Source: Rosa chinensis
Lineage: Eukaryota > Streptophyta > Magnoliopsida > Rosales > Rosaceae
Reading direction: 5' to 3'
DNA: 64,000 nucleotides
Assembly: GCF_002994745.2 (NCBI RefSeq)
Contig: NC_037094.1
Location: forward strand, 25,273,001 to 25,337,000
The position numbers and the translations under genes are program-made. The notes under the pieces are model-generated. The model was not told the origin of the DNA. It did not search any database and worked only from the letters and a program-made list of their open reading frames with translations. Positions 1-13,709 of the stretch are shown in pieces (position 1 is the stretch's first letter; each line of letters opens with the position of its first letter).

Positions 1-3000
1 CATATACCCGAGCAAGTGAAGCTCTTCTATTTTCCTTACTGAATAAGGCACTCAATCCAGCAAGGAAGGGAGAAAGTAGAGATAGAGGTAGTATAAGCAA
101 GACAGCAAGAAAAGCCCCAAGAGAAATCCAATAGTATTGAAGCAACATGAGAAGGGTGACAGATAGGTCTGCTAAAAGCATGACACTTATCAGCAGCAGC
201 AGGGTGTCCTAAAGCAATACGGTTGTATTAGATCTTGGACATCAGAATAAACCTATTTAATTGCATAAATGAATATCTAAATAACGTACCTGACGGCCAA
301 TAGGTCTTGTATTGTTCAGTAGAAGAGAAAGTGGAAAGAGGAAATCCTTTTTGTACTCCATAGATCTCAAGGTAGTATGATTTATAAGGCCTCCATTTAT
401 TCCTCCAGTTATCCTTTTAATTGATAATGCATGACCTGCATACGGCCAACTTTGCTGCATTTGCTTTAGACACTTTCTTGCACATGCAGAATTTGACCTG
501 GTGTTGGATCAACATAGGAACACACAAGTCAATAATCAATTATACAAAAGAACACAAAGCTCAGGAATCAATCATTTGTGCATTTTAAGGGTTCTAGGTG
601 TAATTTATTAAGCTCCAAAATGACATTATGCTGTCAGAAGTCTTACACCTAACCTCAATTACAGCAGAAGGGAATTTTTTTTTTTTTTTTTTTTTTTTGT
701 TACTTGCTCCTGACCAAGAGTTGAAGTGAATCAAACAAACAACCTTCTGAAAAATTATTATCTGTTCTGACTAGATCGAAAACATTCTTAGTAAACATTA
801 AAGTAAATATACAGCATCATTAGGTCTAACATATTGTAGCTTTAGTTTCTTTTTAAAAGATGATTCAGTTCTTAGGTTCTTTCGTTTTATCCAATTCCCT
901 TTTGTTGTGGGGCAAGTATTCCTTCCTTTCCAAACCTAATTGCATCATAATGTCCGGTTATTTTCATTTAAATAATCATATTAGAATGTTCTCAGGACAA
1001 CATCGAACAAATAACTCTGAAAGGTAAAGCAGAGAAGGCCAATTACCATCTTCAGCAGAATTAATCAGTCTGTAAGGCAAAAACTACAATATTGATCTCT
1101 TGTCTGTAGCTTGCATTTGGATTGGTTTTAGAAACTTCATCTTAGATTGGAAAACAAACAGAATATTTTAATTGCCTTTCTGAAGAAATGTAGTCCAACA
1201 ATTTAGTTACCTTGGCAGCTCATTATCACTTCTATCCCACGTATTCAACTGGTGCACACTTTGAAGAGGATAATCTCCAACTACTACCAATATCCCCAGC
1301 TGATAATAACCAGAAGCTGTTGCTTGAAACCATAAAAGCTCAATTTTAACCCCATGGAACTCAAGTTGAGGGTTTGCGTGGCTATTTATCCAATTAATAA
1401 CAGGAATTAGGTGAGTACGAATAGATCCATGCCTCACCATCCTCAACTGAGCATTCAAACCAGCCACCAAATGATTCCAAACAGTTTCTGGGACATGCTG
1501 TGAACAGTATGACATAATTTACAAATGATTATAAATACCTTAAATATTGAATATTAAGACTAAAGTACCATGAATACCTGGCCAAGGAGATTGGTCAACA
1601 ATGAATCACTGTGAAGATTATAAGGTGACATATAGCTTCCATCACCACCAAAGATTATGCACATGGGGAACCTCTTCTGGATGATTGATACCAATTCCAG
1701 ACGCTTCTCATCACCACCAAGGAAAAAATCAATATATGCTACCATCAAGTCTGGCGTTGCTCCAACCTGCATCAATTTCAATCATGAAGATGAACATACA
1801 AGAACCAATTTTAAACCATCAGTAACAGAAAATTGAGCATAAAATTACTGTCTGATATAGAGTAATGTTGACTTCCAGTAAAGGTTACTCTCTGTGTAGG
1901 AATTATCTGAAGTACTAGCTATGAGAAATGGTGAGCAAAATTTGCATCTGAAGGCTGAAGGGAAGAATTACGAAACCTCGAGCCCTCTTACATCAGAAAG
2001 CTGGACCAAGTTCAAAATAAGAGTTTAAAGAATTTTGGACAGTTGAAAATCTTATGATATTATGCATTTATGCTGAAATGAGCATCAGACTGAAACTATT
2101 GCAAATTTCATCAGTGACAAGCAGTAGGAACCTCAGAAACCTACCAAATATGAAAATAAATCTTTGAAAAGAGTATTAACCGTAACTACAAAATTGAACA
2201 CTGGGAAGGATAAGTAAAAACAAAAGATTAAAACCTTCATCCCTTTGTACAAGGCTCGAGATCTGCAAGAGCGGAGACACGAATGGTCATATTCAGACTT
2301 TACATATTCCTGAAGGCGATGAATTTTATTTCTTTGCCGCCACTGTTTCCAGGACCAGGAACAAGGATATGCGAGAATTGAAAGTATACTATGAACAGAC
2401 CCTTCCCACCAGTCATAAGCAGCCACAGAATTGATCTCATCAATGAATCTGTTAAATGCATCTTCATACCTGTAGCACAGAAAAAGGTTGCAACATAAAA
2501 TCCTATTACAACATACGACAGAGCAAGTGGATGCTACCCTAAAGTGGTGCTTTTAATTAGTGTGTTCTTTTCAAAAGCAAAAGAACCCTGGAAGAATAAA
2601 TTTTCAGTTCGATAATAAAACCAATAAGTTTGCTTGCATTCAAGTGCATTGATCATAATGGTCGATAGGGTTTAGGGTTTTGGGTATTCCAGTGCCAGAA
2701 TTAATAATTCAAAGTATCGCTCATAGATTAGTATCCAATTGTACTAGCTTCTAGGTTCAGTCATTTTCTTACACAATTTCAATGATTGCATCTGGAGGAG
2801 AATAAGGAAGATGCCAAGGTTCTCTGAATGTATTAGGACCCATGAAGTACATGCGATGAACATGGCTTTGAGTTTCTTCAACTCGGGTTCCTCGCACCTA
2901 CGGTATCATATTTTAAGAAAGAAAACGGGAGAAGAGTGCAGGAAATTGGGTCATAAATTCAGCAAGTCAAATCACAGCTACTAAACCATAAAATGGAAAT

Positions 3001-6000
3001 AAAGGAATTGGTTGCATGAAGAGTACCTCAGATAAGGAAAGAAGAGACGGAAAACGATGACGATTATGGTCTTCAACTGAACCAGCTCTATCGTGAGAGC
3101 ATGATCCAACAAGTTTAATTCTCAAAGTACTTAATAACAGACCCAGAAGCACCAAAATGCATGACAATAAAATTGCAAAAGGCCAGGGCCCCCCAAAGGT
3201 ATACAAAAGCTCCTCAAGAGGAGTATAGCATTTTGGCATCCTATATTTGTCAGATATGCATTTGTAAGGACACGATGGACGAGTCACCCCGCCTGCAGCA
3301 AGGGTGCATCTTTTTGTGAGATGAATGCCCAGTAGCAAAAATTTTAAGGGAACCAAAGAGAGACTCAATTAATAAATAAAAAATCACACTCATCAAAGTA
3401 CCTCGAACATAAATGAATTCAGCACGTCGTGGAAGAAGGTCAACAGAACAAGGAATACAAAGATGAGCATCAGAGCCCTCAACATTTTTATATGTGCCAA
3501 CAGGGCATTCCTGTAAAAAAGAAAAAAATAATAATAATAAAAAGGAATGCTTTTTCCTTCAAAAGTACAATTCACAGTGCCCAAACAGAAAAATAATTCC
3601 AGCATACAATAGGAGCCAGTACTCAATTCATGATTCAAAAGTGACTTAAAGTACAGTTTCTTTTTCAAAATCTTTGCTTTACATGACATTATGATTCCTC
3701 TGCCATAACCCTACAAGCAAGTATATTCATTACATACCTGATAAAGATATATGCAAATTGGAGTTCCATCTTTTACTGAACCAATAAAATTTGTTATCTA
3801 AATAAAAAAATAATAATAAAAAAAAGGCTTCAACTGTTTACAAAGACTCTAGAGTTAAGGGTCCATGGCGACTTCCACTGTACCTTGTAGAAAGTTTCTC
3901 AATATCTCAAGCTATTAACATTTGGACAGAGAAGTGTTTTATATTTTATCACTACTCACATCTCCCAGTCTAACAAGTACCCTGATTTGATTACTCTTGG
4001 AAGGTGATATCATGATAAATTTGTAGGATACCATTTCTCCAACAATAAAATAAATAAATAAATAAATACAAGCAAGACAAGTAACAAGATGAAATTTACC
4101 TTGCAGAAGGTGCCATAAAGGCCCTTAGGGCATTTCTTCCCGGTGATAGTTCCATCATATCCATGACTACCTCCATCATCTCCATTACCTCCACTAATAC
4201 ATATCAGAAAGCAAGTAATATGCTGTTACTGCGCGAAATATCTTATGTAATAGTCTTACTATTATTAGTTGTCAAGAAAGTAATGAAAGTAACAGTCTAT
4301 ACAAAAAAAAGTCTAAATATAACAAATATTCACAAATTTTAGTAACATTGCTTATAAGAAGTGAGGGCAAACAAACATTACTGGCTTTTTGGCATCACTT
4401 GATAAGTAGCAATAACTAATCTGAAGATGGAACGATGGAAATATCACAGACTACTATAACCACCTCAAGATATCTAGGGTATTTGCTCAACTAGAAAAAT
4501 CATTAGTTGCTTATACAACATCCAAAATAATGTGGTTTCAAATCTTGATATTTATTAGTCAATTCTGGGATGAGATGATAGACAAGATGACCATTCCATG
4601 GCATCTGGCCTATAAAATCATCAGAGCAGTAGGCTGAGGAAGTGAAACAGTATCAAGGAAAAGTTTTGAAAATGTTGGAATAAAAGCCTGAAACACCATG
4701 CTTATGGTGTTCATTACACGTGAATCATCCAACACTGATATTAAATACTCAAAGATATGGTAGATAGCAGCAGCAACTGCACTAATGTGCAATTTCATTT
4801 AGCAATGACACCAAATTATACCTTTTGTTAATGGAGCCACTTATACTCGCAAATGGAGTATATTCATCCCTGAATTCTATCTTGGACCAATGAAAATGAA
4901 CTCTTCCACCCCCACCCCACCCCCACCTCGTGGACCACCTTTGCCTCCCACTACAGATAACGATGAATTCTGTGCAAGTAACCTCAGCTCCTGAAGGAAA
5001 AGAAGGATTGTCCCACCTGAACCTCCACCAAGCCCGCCAATTATAGAACCATTACTGTTTCTAGCTGCCTTATCAAAGCTTTGACCATCAGCACTCAAAG
5101 ATCCATAGACATCAAGCCTTAAGAGTGGCCACTGGATGGATCCCATCACTAGCAAGCAATAAATGTGAATCATAAGTATATTCCAGGTATAATGTCAAAT
5201 AATCCTATATAGTAAGCACATAAACAAACCAAATTTTCTTTTGTTGTGAAAGCATACTTGTGTGTTTGGGTGGGTGTTGTTGGGGGGTGGGTGTCGGGTG
5301 GTTGTGGGGTCGTAAGGGAGTTGGAATTGCTCAATATCAAATACTAGTTTACCACCATTTCTAAAAACTTAAGTCATTAGGATGTGGGCCAACAATTATT
5401 TTATATCTAACACTCCCTTTCACATGGTCGGCCTCTTAACAACTAGAGACCAAAATGTGGAATTAACTTATGTTGGTAGGTTGCAAGGATTTTTACAAGA
5501 TGCTCTCATTCAATTGGGAAGCTTGCAAGTGTACAACTAACCACAAAAACTTAAACAGTGAGGATATGGCCAGCAGTTCATTCAAATTTACTTACCAATC
5601 ATTCCCCCTCCTACCACATTTCCATATGACTGATTGGCACCCTCAGCTCCACTCCCTAATTCACACGGGAAATTAGCATCACCATATTCATTACCGCCAT
5701 TGCTCACCCTCCCATTATAATAACCCGAGCCCCCTCTTCCCCCATGTCCAGCACCACTACCAGCTCCATTTAAATAGTTTCCCTTTCCAATACCTTTACT
5801 GCAACCTGAAAATCAGATGAATCAAATGTAATCAGATGCTTTAAAACTTTGAAACTTCTTTCAAGAATAACCTCATTTACCTAGTTCAGATGCACTGATC
5901 CGGCCGTCAGTAGCAATAATAATAGTCCTAGCCCTGTGGATGTGGACAACACTTCCCTTGACAACGCCATGAACAAGAAGATCCTCTACGCGACAAATCT

Positions 6001-9000
6001 GTAAAGTGCCAAAGGAAAATATATGTCAACAGAAATATCTGTTAACCCAACCCACAAATTGATACTTCTCTGAGTAACCCATCAGGAAAGAGTTGATTCA
6101 ACTAAAGGTTAAAGACAGAAAAGTAACCTGATGATTTTGATTTTGATTTGTCTATATGAACGAAATGAATGTTTGCATCATGCTGAAGCAATGATCTTCA
6201 TTATGGTATTGTAAGACTTAAACTATGCTGAATTGAATGTCTGATTTCTAAGAAACGAGCTATGATAAAGAATTTTCCACTTGAATAATGTAATATGCTA
6301 ATTAAGTTTGACACAGGGAAGGTGCCATGAGTAGAAACAAAGTTTCACCCAATTAAATGGACAAGAAATATAGAAATCTTACATATATAAAGGTATCCTA
6401 TCTTACATACTAACCATAAATCAAGCATGATAAAATTATTGTGAAGCAGATACTCATTTTGAAAGTACATCAATCAACTTCATTAGTTTCTAATAAATTT
6501 CAGTTCTTACTTGAAGTGAAAAGGAGAGTGTATAATTGACATGGCAATCATCTGGTGGGGTAATCAAATCCAACGGGCATGTCTCACTCTCGCATAGGGA
6601 TTTTGTTACCCTACAAAAGTTGAACCGACAAAAACCTTCAGCAAACTTCTCTGGCTGATAAATAAGAAAACATAATCACAGAGCAAAAGCCCTAAACTTA
6701 ATACTCACACTTTTCGGCTTGCATCATCATCCATTGGAGCCTGAAGTAAAGAACCAGCACCAACCTGTTTTAAGAAGTATGAAATGTTGTAAAGAGGTTT
6801 TGTCCAAATGGAATATTAGAATTGCACTACCATAAAAAGGAAAGGCGGACAAAGTAATAACAGATTATATATGGAAGTAGGATTAGGTAAAGTTTTGATC
6901 AGGAATACATACAGAAGCTGATGCACCAGAGGGAAAGACACAAACTTAATGATGCTCACATTCTGATAGTGCGTAAATAAACACATCCCAAAGATTCTAA
7001 ATGTCAACCAAAGAAAAAGGTTGATTGTTGGCACATTTAAGAAATCTATGCCATAGGTCACCAAATATCACACTGTTGAGTTGTATAGAAATTAAAACCC
7101 ACTAGTGAATTAGGAGAAGTCTTTTTGTTATAAAATAAATAAATAAAACATTCAATCTGATTAGAATACATCAATACAAAGAAGATATGGTGTATCAATA
7201 TTAAAAATTTTAAATCTCTGAGCTGATCCTAATTTGAGCTGTTCATTTTTTATTTTTTTTTTAATATCAGCATGCCACTGCAATTAGAATGGGAAAGTCA
7301 GAGCACAACAGAAGGTACTGAGAGAATTCAATTAATATAACATCAAATGTATAAACCGACTTACAGTTATGTTATAAAAGAGAGACAAAGAAAGACGCTG
7401 GGCTTTTATTGTATCACCATGATCAGTCAACTTCAGTAGTCCTTGACCATAAACACCCAAGTTTTTATTTGAACTAATGACAGACTTATGCTGCAAAAGA
7501 CAAAGCACCAATTCAGCTTTTCAATTCAAGGACAGGATAAAGATTTCAATTCCTAAAACATAAATATGGATGAAGTTCAGACAATCATACCCTCATTTCA
7601 ATGAGATTCCTAACTTCAAGAACTGAAGAAGTAACAATGGTATTTCCACCGCCATTTATTTCAATTCTGGAGTTCCACATGAGTAACATCTTGACAGCAA
7701 CTCTAAATGCACCAAAAACCTTCATTTATATTAAGGTATTTTCTTAGACTCTTAACAGAAAAACAAAAGAGTTCATAGAGCTGTATGACTTCATATAGAT
7801 TTTATACTTGGAACTACATGCATAACTCGCAGCACCATAATACCAATTTATTTTGTAAGCTCTGATAAATTAGAACCCAAAAAAATAAACAAAAAGTACC
7901 AAAGGATCGAATGCTAAAATACACCTCTTAGATTTAGAAGTGAAACTGAGAAAGGCAAAACTCAGCCCAAATAGTTCATAAGCAGAAATAAAGTCATGAG
8001 TAAGCACAACAAGAAGATGCTCATAATTGCTGCATAACTCAGAGAAAGTATGTATAAATTATTTGGTAAATAAACAACCCAAAGTGTGGGAAAGCTGGTT
8101 CCTTCCTTGAGCATGGTGTCCCCTTAGGGGTTATATAGCTTTTGATACTCTTGGTTAGGTACAATTTTGGTCTGAAATTATTCAAATTCTTAATCAACTT
8201 TCCTCACTCTCTCTGTGCTCATCCTGATGGATACATTGCGCACCTGGCGATTTAAAACTTTTTACCTTTATGATGGAATCACTCATCAGAAGCTCTTCAG
8301 CAACAAGTTCAAATTCGGAAACTGGAAACTCAGACAGTCCAAAGATGATGCTGCCTCCACGGTATAAACTAACTTGGCCTCTCACCTTCGCAACCAAACA
8401 AGAGATATTACAACTTGCATTTTGTATATTTTCTGGTTGCCAGGCATACAAGATGAAGGACTTAGCATTTAGTAAGAAAATTATTAAGATAAACATGTAA
8501 CAGTGGCTTATCTGTGGGATGATAAACAGATGCCAAATGAAGTAGATGGACATCCCACAATCAAATATTATGAAGCCACATCTCATGCATGATAAAATTT
8601 GCAACTATTATAGTTGAAAAAAACCAAAAACAAAAAGTGTACATAATAATCAACTCATGGAAAACAAAAAATCACTTGAGTACACTAAAAGTTGGCAACC
8701 TGAACTCTGGTCCACAGCAGTGGAACCAACACTTTTGCGCTATTCTCCACAAAAACATGTGACCATAATGGGCTGGTAGAAAAATCAAGCAATGGGGTTT
8801 CAGTTTCTGTTGTGATATTGTCATTTCCAACTCTTAAACTAAGCAGATCTGCATTAAAGTATGTGCCAGCTGCTCCAGAATTCCCAGGACAGCCAATACT
8901 TAAACCACCTGAAATAATAAAAATAAAGATAAAGTTGAAAGCTCCAATTTCCATGAAAATAGATCTACACAAGTAAAGGCATATCAAGTAAGAAGAAATA

Positions 9001-11566
9001 ATTTCCAACAAAATTATAGTCTAGGACTGGAAAATGTAAACATCTTTTTTATTGATAAGTTGAGAATATAAGCCTAAACATGTAGTTATGAGTCTCTAAA
9101 CTTGGTTTTCAAACACTAGGGAGTTACTAGTAGATCCCCCACCCCCTCTAATTGTTCTTCTTCCCTTCTCTACTTCTCTTTTTTGGTTAAAGATTTGATG
9201 CATCTAGATTAATCTATCTACTTACAGTTGGATGGTTTTCAAATGTGTGATACTGCCTACCAGTTAACAGATGCAATTTTTATTTTTTTTATAAGAAACA
9301 AGAACTTATTGAAAATAAAAAAGGAAGAGTACAAGCAGTGAACAAGTCTACTATAAAACAGAGCTAGTGTAGAACAGCTAGGCTTCTACTTCCAGAAAAA
9401 TAGAACTAAAGAATTAGCTTGACCCATTTGTAAAACTTTTCTGTGAGCAACCATTATTCAGATTTATAAAGTTTAAGAGTAAATAAGAACCAAATATTTG
9501 AAATTCAAAGTTTTACTGCTTCTAAAACTAGATCAGTACGAACCATGGACAGTGACTTTTACATCTTCTTGTATGCTGTAACAATCAAGTGATATTCTTC
9601 CACCACCACCTCCACCCCATCCTCTTCCACCAGCAGCACTTATTGTACCGTATCCCTTCCTATGTGACGGTACAACATGCAAACAATTGAAGATACTCAG
9701 AGGAATTCTTTTAGTAAGTAATGCAGTCCAAGTAATTAAATGCATTAAATAAAGATTAGGTAACTCATCAGAACCTTCCTCAAGAAAAATATTGCAAAAT
9801 ACCTAACATAAAGCAGAAGGTCCTTAAGTGGCAAGAATAACAGCGGATCATAGATTTTTTTTTTTGGTTAACAGCGGATCATAGATTTTGACAATAATAT
9901 AAGTAGAAGTGAATACAAGAAGCAATTTGTTCTGTGTTGATGCATCTCTGTGTGAATGTCAAATGGCCAATAGATAATATAACAACAGAGATATCAACAT
10001 TTTAATTTGGAACCCATCTAATACAATGTTAATGTCATCGTGTTGAGTAAAGTAGACTCACTCTGTTACACTAAATTGAAATGATGTACTTTAGTAACTA
10101 GACTAATGTACTATAAGCTATATAGGTTTAGCTTCTAATCTCAAGTTCTTTATCTTTCTTATCTACAACATAAACATGGCCCCACATACAGGCCGTTGGA
10201 CACTTTCTCCTACACTTTTCCCTCTTACACACCGTTTCTTTACTCTCTTATATTTTAATTCTCACAATACCTATTGAAACTATCATGTATTCACTTCATA
10301 TGCAGTAACTTCTATACTTTCCAAATCCCACTCCTCCAACAATACATTTAATTTTTTATCTAGCAAATAAAGTTCGAAACTTTATGTTTCCTATTCCCTG
10401 TTTTTACCATCCCATGGCAAATTTTTAATATGGTTTACAACATAAACTACATCAATTGAAGTCCAGTTTTTATTAGAATCAAGAAAATTCTTGAGTTCAA
10501 TAGGACACATGGATGCCCTTTACTTCTAAATTTATGCCACCAAATCAAAAGATTTCTTCGATTTGGTAAAGTTCTATATAAAAATGAGAATTGGTGTCTG
10601 TCCAACCATTATATATTCTAAGTTTCTAACAGTCCCCGACAGAGCTAGTTGCTCGGAGAGGCCATCAGGAGAAAACAAAATTAAATAGTAAAGCATTATA
10701 TCAAATGGAACAGTATATACTCACAACTTAACAGCATGTATAAAAATACTTCCACCAGATCCTCCTCCACCAGTTGTTCCGCCGTCCCCTCCTTCTGCAG
10801 TTACAGATCCATTTAGATATAACATATCCTTCACTTGAAGCTTGACACGTCCTCCACCATTTCCTCCAAATGGAATTTTAGTAGATGTGCCTCCACCCTT
10901 GCTCCCATAACTCCATGGCTCGGACAATTTTGACCAAGTATAAACATCACCACCCCAAAAGCTCGTCTGATTATTTTTCAAGCAAGAAGCACCTCGGCCA
11001 CCATGCCCTCCACCACCTCCATCATAGCCCACTGGAGTTCCACTAGTTTGAGAAGGCGGTAGTCCACCCAAAGATGTTGTATTTATAGAAGAATTATACC
11101 CCATTGTCAGATTGGCAGCCGCAAAAACCACAGAACCAGCAACTATAGCCGCATATTGACCAATTTTAACATTTCCAGACATGTTGAATGTAATCATGCA
11201 GCCTTCAATCGGACAAATAATTGATACATGAGGGAGTATCTCCAGGTTTCCAGTACCATGTATGTGAAGATCAGAATTCAAAGAGAAGTTTGAGTTTAAC
11301 AAGCATGTGGTATTGAATGATCCAACACCTTCCAGGTCCTCACAAGATACTGGTTCATTTAATGGAGATGATAACATTGTTACCACATAAGTCGAAGTGC
11401 TGCTTTCAAAGCCATCACTTATATGTGACCCCAAACCTTTCATCCACTCTTCTGACATGGTGCCTGTACTTCTGTACTGCCCTGAAGTAAGGGACAGGGC
11501 AAAAATGCAAACATGCCCCACCAGAATACAAAACCAAGTGTACCATTTCAATTGTGATGGAGACAT
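1..11566 (-). CDS. Glycine-rich multi-pass membrane protein, large plant family (3' end outside window)
   Basis: Spliced gene on the minus strand. Coding exons: 11566-10725, 9659-9544, 8908-8700, 8385-8266, 7719-7591, 7490-7365, 6764-6709, 6610-6511, 5998-5881, 5805-5596, 5148-4822, 4193-4100, 3510-3402, 3292-3027, 2897-2773, 2469-2235, 1766-1578, 1497-1211, 476-290, 208-1. All junctions are GT-AG and phases agree except inside 5148-4822. About 1351 codons are present; family members are near 1450 aa. The product matches the plant glycine-rich family typified by Arabidopsis At5g11700, At4g32920 and At5g47020, of unknown biochemical function. It has an N-terminal hydrophobic segment, several Gly-rich blocks (e.g. 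GGNGDDGGSHGYDG), a Cys-rich stretch (KCPKGLYGTFCKECPVGTYK), a TM segment after LLYTFGGPWPF, and a multi-TM C-terminus (DTLLLLISVMLLADLS). Start: a GTG at 11572 straddles the splice acceptor, so the ATG at 11566 is the start. Family confident, function unknown. Confidence 0.9.
4909..4924 (-). other. Apparent one-base deletion in Gly-codon run of exon 5148-4822
   Basis: The plus strand shows three C runs of 5, 4 and 5 bases separated by single As (4909-4913, 4915-4918, 4920-4924). Upstream of the run the frame reads VVGGKGGPRGGGG. Downstream the family sequence RVHFHWSKIEF is found only one frame away, and the exon's donor phase fits the next exon only in that second frame. The middle run is therefore one base short of an in-frame exon. 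It is either a real frameshift allele or a homopolymer sequencing or assembly error. Confidence 0.8.
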
Positions 11567-11571
11567 TACCA

Positions 11572-12689
11572 CTCAGAGAGACAGATTATTAACATTTCTC
11601 TCATACGCATATGAATTGAACATAAGTCTAGCTTAGTCTCAGAAGGCAGTAAAAGTCACATACTTCTCAGTACAATATCAAGTTCAGTAGACCATCCTCA
11701 GGAACTTTGCAGCTTCTACTGTCCAGTTACATTAAAATTGTCATGCAACAGCACAATTAAGTTACAGAGGATATTAAAACCATAAACAGAAAAAGAAAAA
11801 ACATGTGAGATTTATAAAAGCTGCAGATACTTATGGGAGATTAGGATATAGATATTAGAAGCCTAATGTCTAAAGGATTTGCAGCACTCCTATAGGATAA
11901 AAGTTTAGAAGCTGATATCACACAAACTATCAAGGTTTCCCCATCCCTTTGTTTTACTAATGACTCTTATTCCCCTCGAAACAAACTTTTAGAATGTCCA
12001 TAAATACAATACATTAATGACAGATGTGAAATGTTCCAATAAAACCATTGATTACTCTTTTCATATCTCTAAGTAAGCCTACTATTCCAAGTTTCCAACA
12101 TCCTGAGAAGTACACAGTACAAAAAACAAAATAGTTACAAAAAAAATAATAATAATAATAAAAGGACTCCGACTTTTGATTAGATTTGATAAATGCTTTG
12201 CATGAAGAATACTGAATACGGAATCTTGGCTCTTCTCCTTGTCTTGCCTATCCTTGACCTGAAATCTACTTTCCACTTCTTTCATTGGGTTTTAGCAACA
12301 ATACCTAAAACACATTATAGGATTTCTAACTAAGCATTTGGATCAAAACTAAACATTTCTTATTATATATCTCCACCAAATTGATGCCCTTCCCGAAATC
12401 CACATAAAGTTTCGTACTTTCAACTACACATCCATAGTGAAATCATACAATGTGATACTACCGCATCCCATAAGAATCAAACATAAGCAAGCAAATATAA
12501 CCTCTCATTGCCCAAACCATAATTCTTGAAATCAACCGAAGAACAGTACCAAAGAATCAAACTTGGCAATCAAAAATGAAGCAACAACACAATTCCATCA
12601 ACCAAAAACAGGAACAGAATTTCCAGTCGAAAAATCCAAGTCCAAATTCAACACAAACTTCTAAAGCCAAGAGCTTGAGAAAAGCTTAC
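11572..12689 (-). other. 5' UTR intron of the glycine-rich protein gene
   Basis: On the minus strand a donor GCG|GTAAGC occurs at 12690/12689 and a pyrimidine-rich acceptor CTCTCTGAG ends at 11572, five bases before the ATG at 11566. Removing the intervening 1118 bases joins a CT-rich leader (about 12690-12870) to the first coding exon. A leader intron just upstream of the start codon is common in plant housekeeping genes. The transcription start itself cannot be read from sequence alone. Confidence 0.7.
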
Positions 12690-12870
12690 CGCTTTGGCCT
12701 GGAAGCGAAAGGCGAGAGAGAGCAGAGGGGAGGGGAGGGGAGCAGAGGCAGAGATAAGAATGGCATAGAGTGAAAAAAACAGAAGGAAGCTTCGCTTTTG
12801 TTCGGTGTCAGAAAATGGTTTGTGCCTTTGTTGCTCCCTTGCTTTTTTAGTCTTTGCTGGCTTTTCCTTT

Positions 12871-13696
12871 TTCACTTGTTTGTTTCTTTTTGAATTTATG
12901 AGAGAGAGACAGAGATGGGTCTAATCGAGTCCAAGGAGTCCACGAGTCAAGTGACGTTTTAGCATGAACGCAATCAAGAAAAACTCTTCAAGCTACGTTT
13001 CCCTTTGTATTAGCTGTACTGTGTGTGTGACAGGTAACGGACGAGGAGATCCCAATAATCTTTTTTTTTTCTTTCTCTAGATAAAATTTCAATATTAAAA
13101 TTCCCTTTTTTTTGTACTATTTCAATCTCATTTTTTGACTAGACAAGATTATCTTATTTGCCATATTTAAACAAAATTATCTTTGAAAAGATGACCAAAA
13201 ATTAGGCTCGCTGTATCCCTCTTCAAGAGGTTCATCTGTTCGTATATAGGTCAAAAAATCCATGAAGCCCATTGTTTTGGTTGTCATGTTTGTAGGTAGA
13301 ACTTAGAAAGTCCTAGAAATTCCAAATTAAGGGATATAGTGACACCGTAATGTGGTTTTGTGAAAAAAGATGATTCGTTGGTTCAACAAGTTTATATAAC
13401 ATGGCATATGTAACCTCTTCAACAATCACTTTACAATTCACATATATGAAGAAGACATTTTTGTGTTTAGCGTGAACATTCTTAGCAGGTCACTTTCAAG
13501 TTAACCTGAAATGATCGCTCAATTATTCTAAACTCAAACCCACTAAATTTAATTAGCTCATGTTCAAGTCATATAATATACCATCTTGTTGGCAATAATT
13601 TCATTGTCATCAACTTTTGATATGACATCTTGTGTTTGGTGGAATGCAACTCGTAATGTACGAGGTTTCCAATTTCACAATTTTGAAGATTTAATC
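12871..13696. other. Intergenic, upstream of the glycine-rich gene; no gene seen
   Basis: AT-rich sequence with short poly-T tracts and no convincing coding frame. The part next to 12870 probably holds the promoter of the minus-strand gene; no clear TATA box was picked out. Confidence 0.5.
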
Positions 13697-13709
13697 AGAG
13701 ACTATCATT

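Noticed and set aside
4822..5148. A tiny intron explaining the frame change near 4915
   Set aside because: No GT-AG pair is placed so as to remove a suitable length while keeping the conserved residues on both sides; a one-base indel is simpler.
11567..11572. GTG at 11572 as start of the glycine-rich protein
   Set aside because: It straddles the splice acceptor and is a non-ATG codon; the ATG at 11566 is the natural start.
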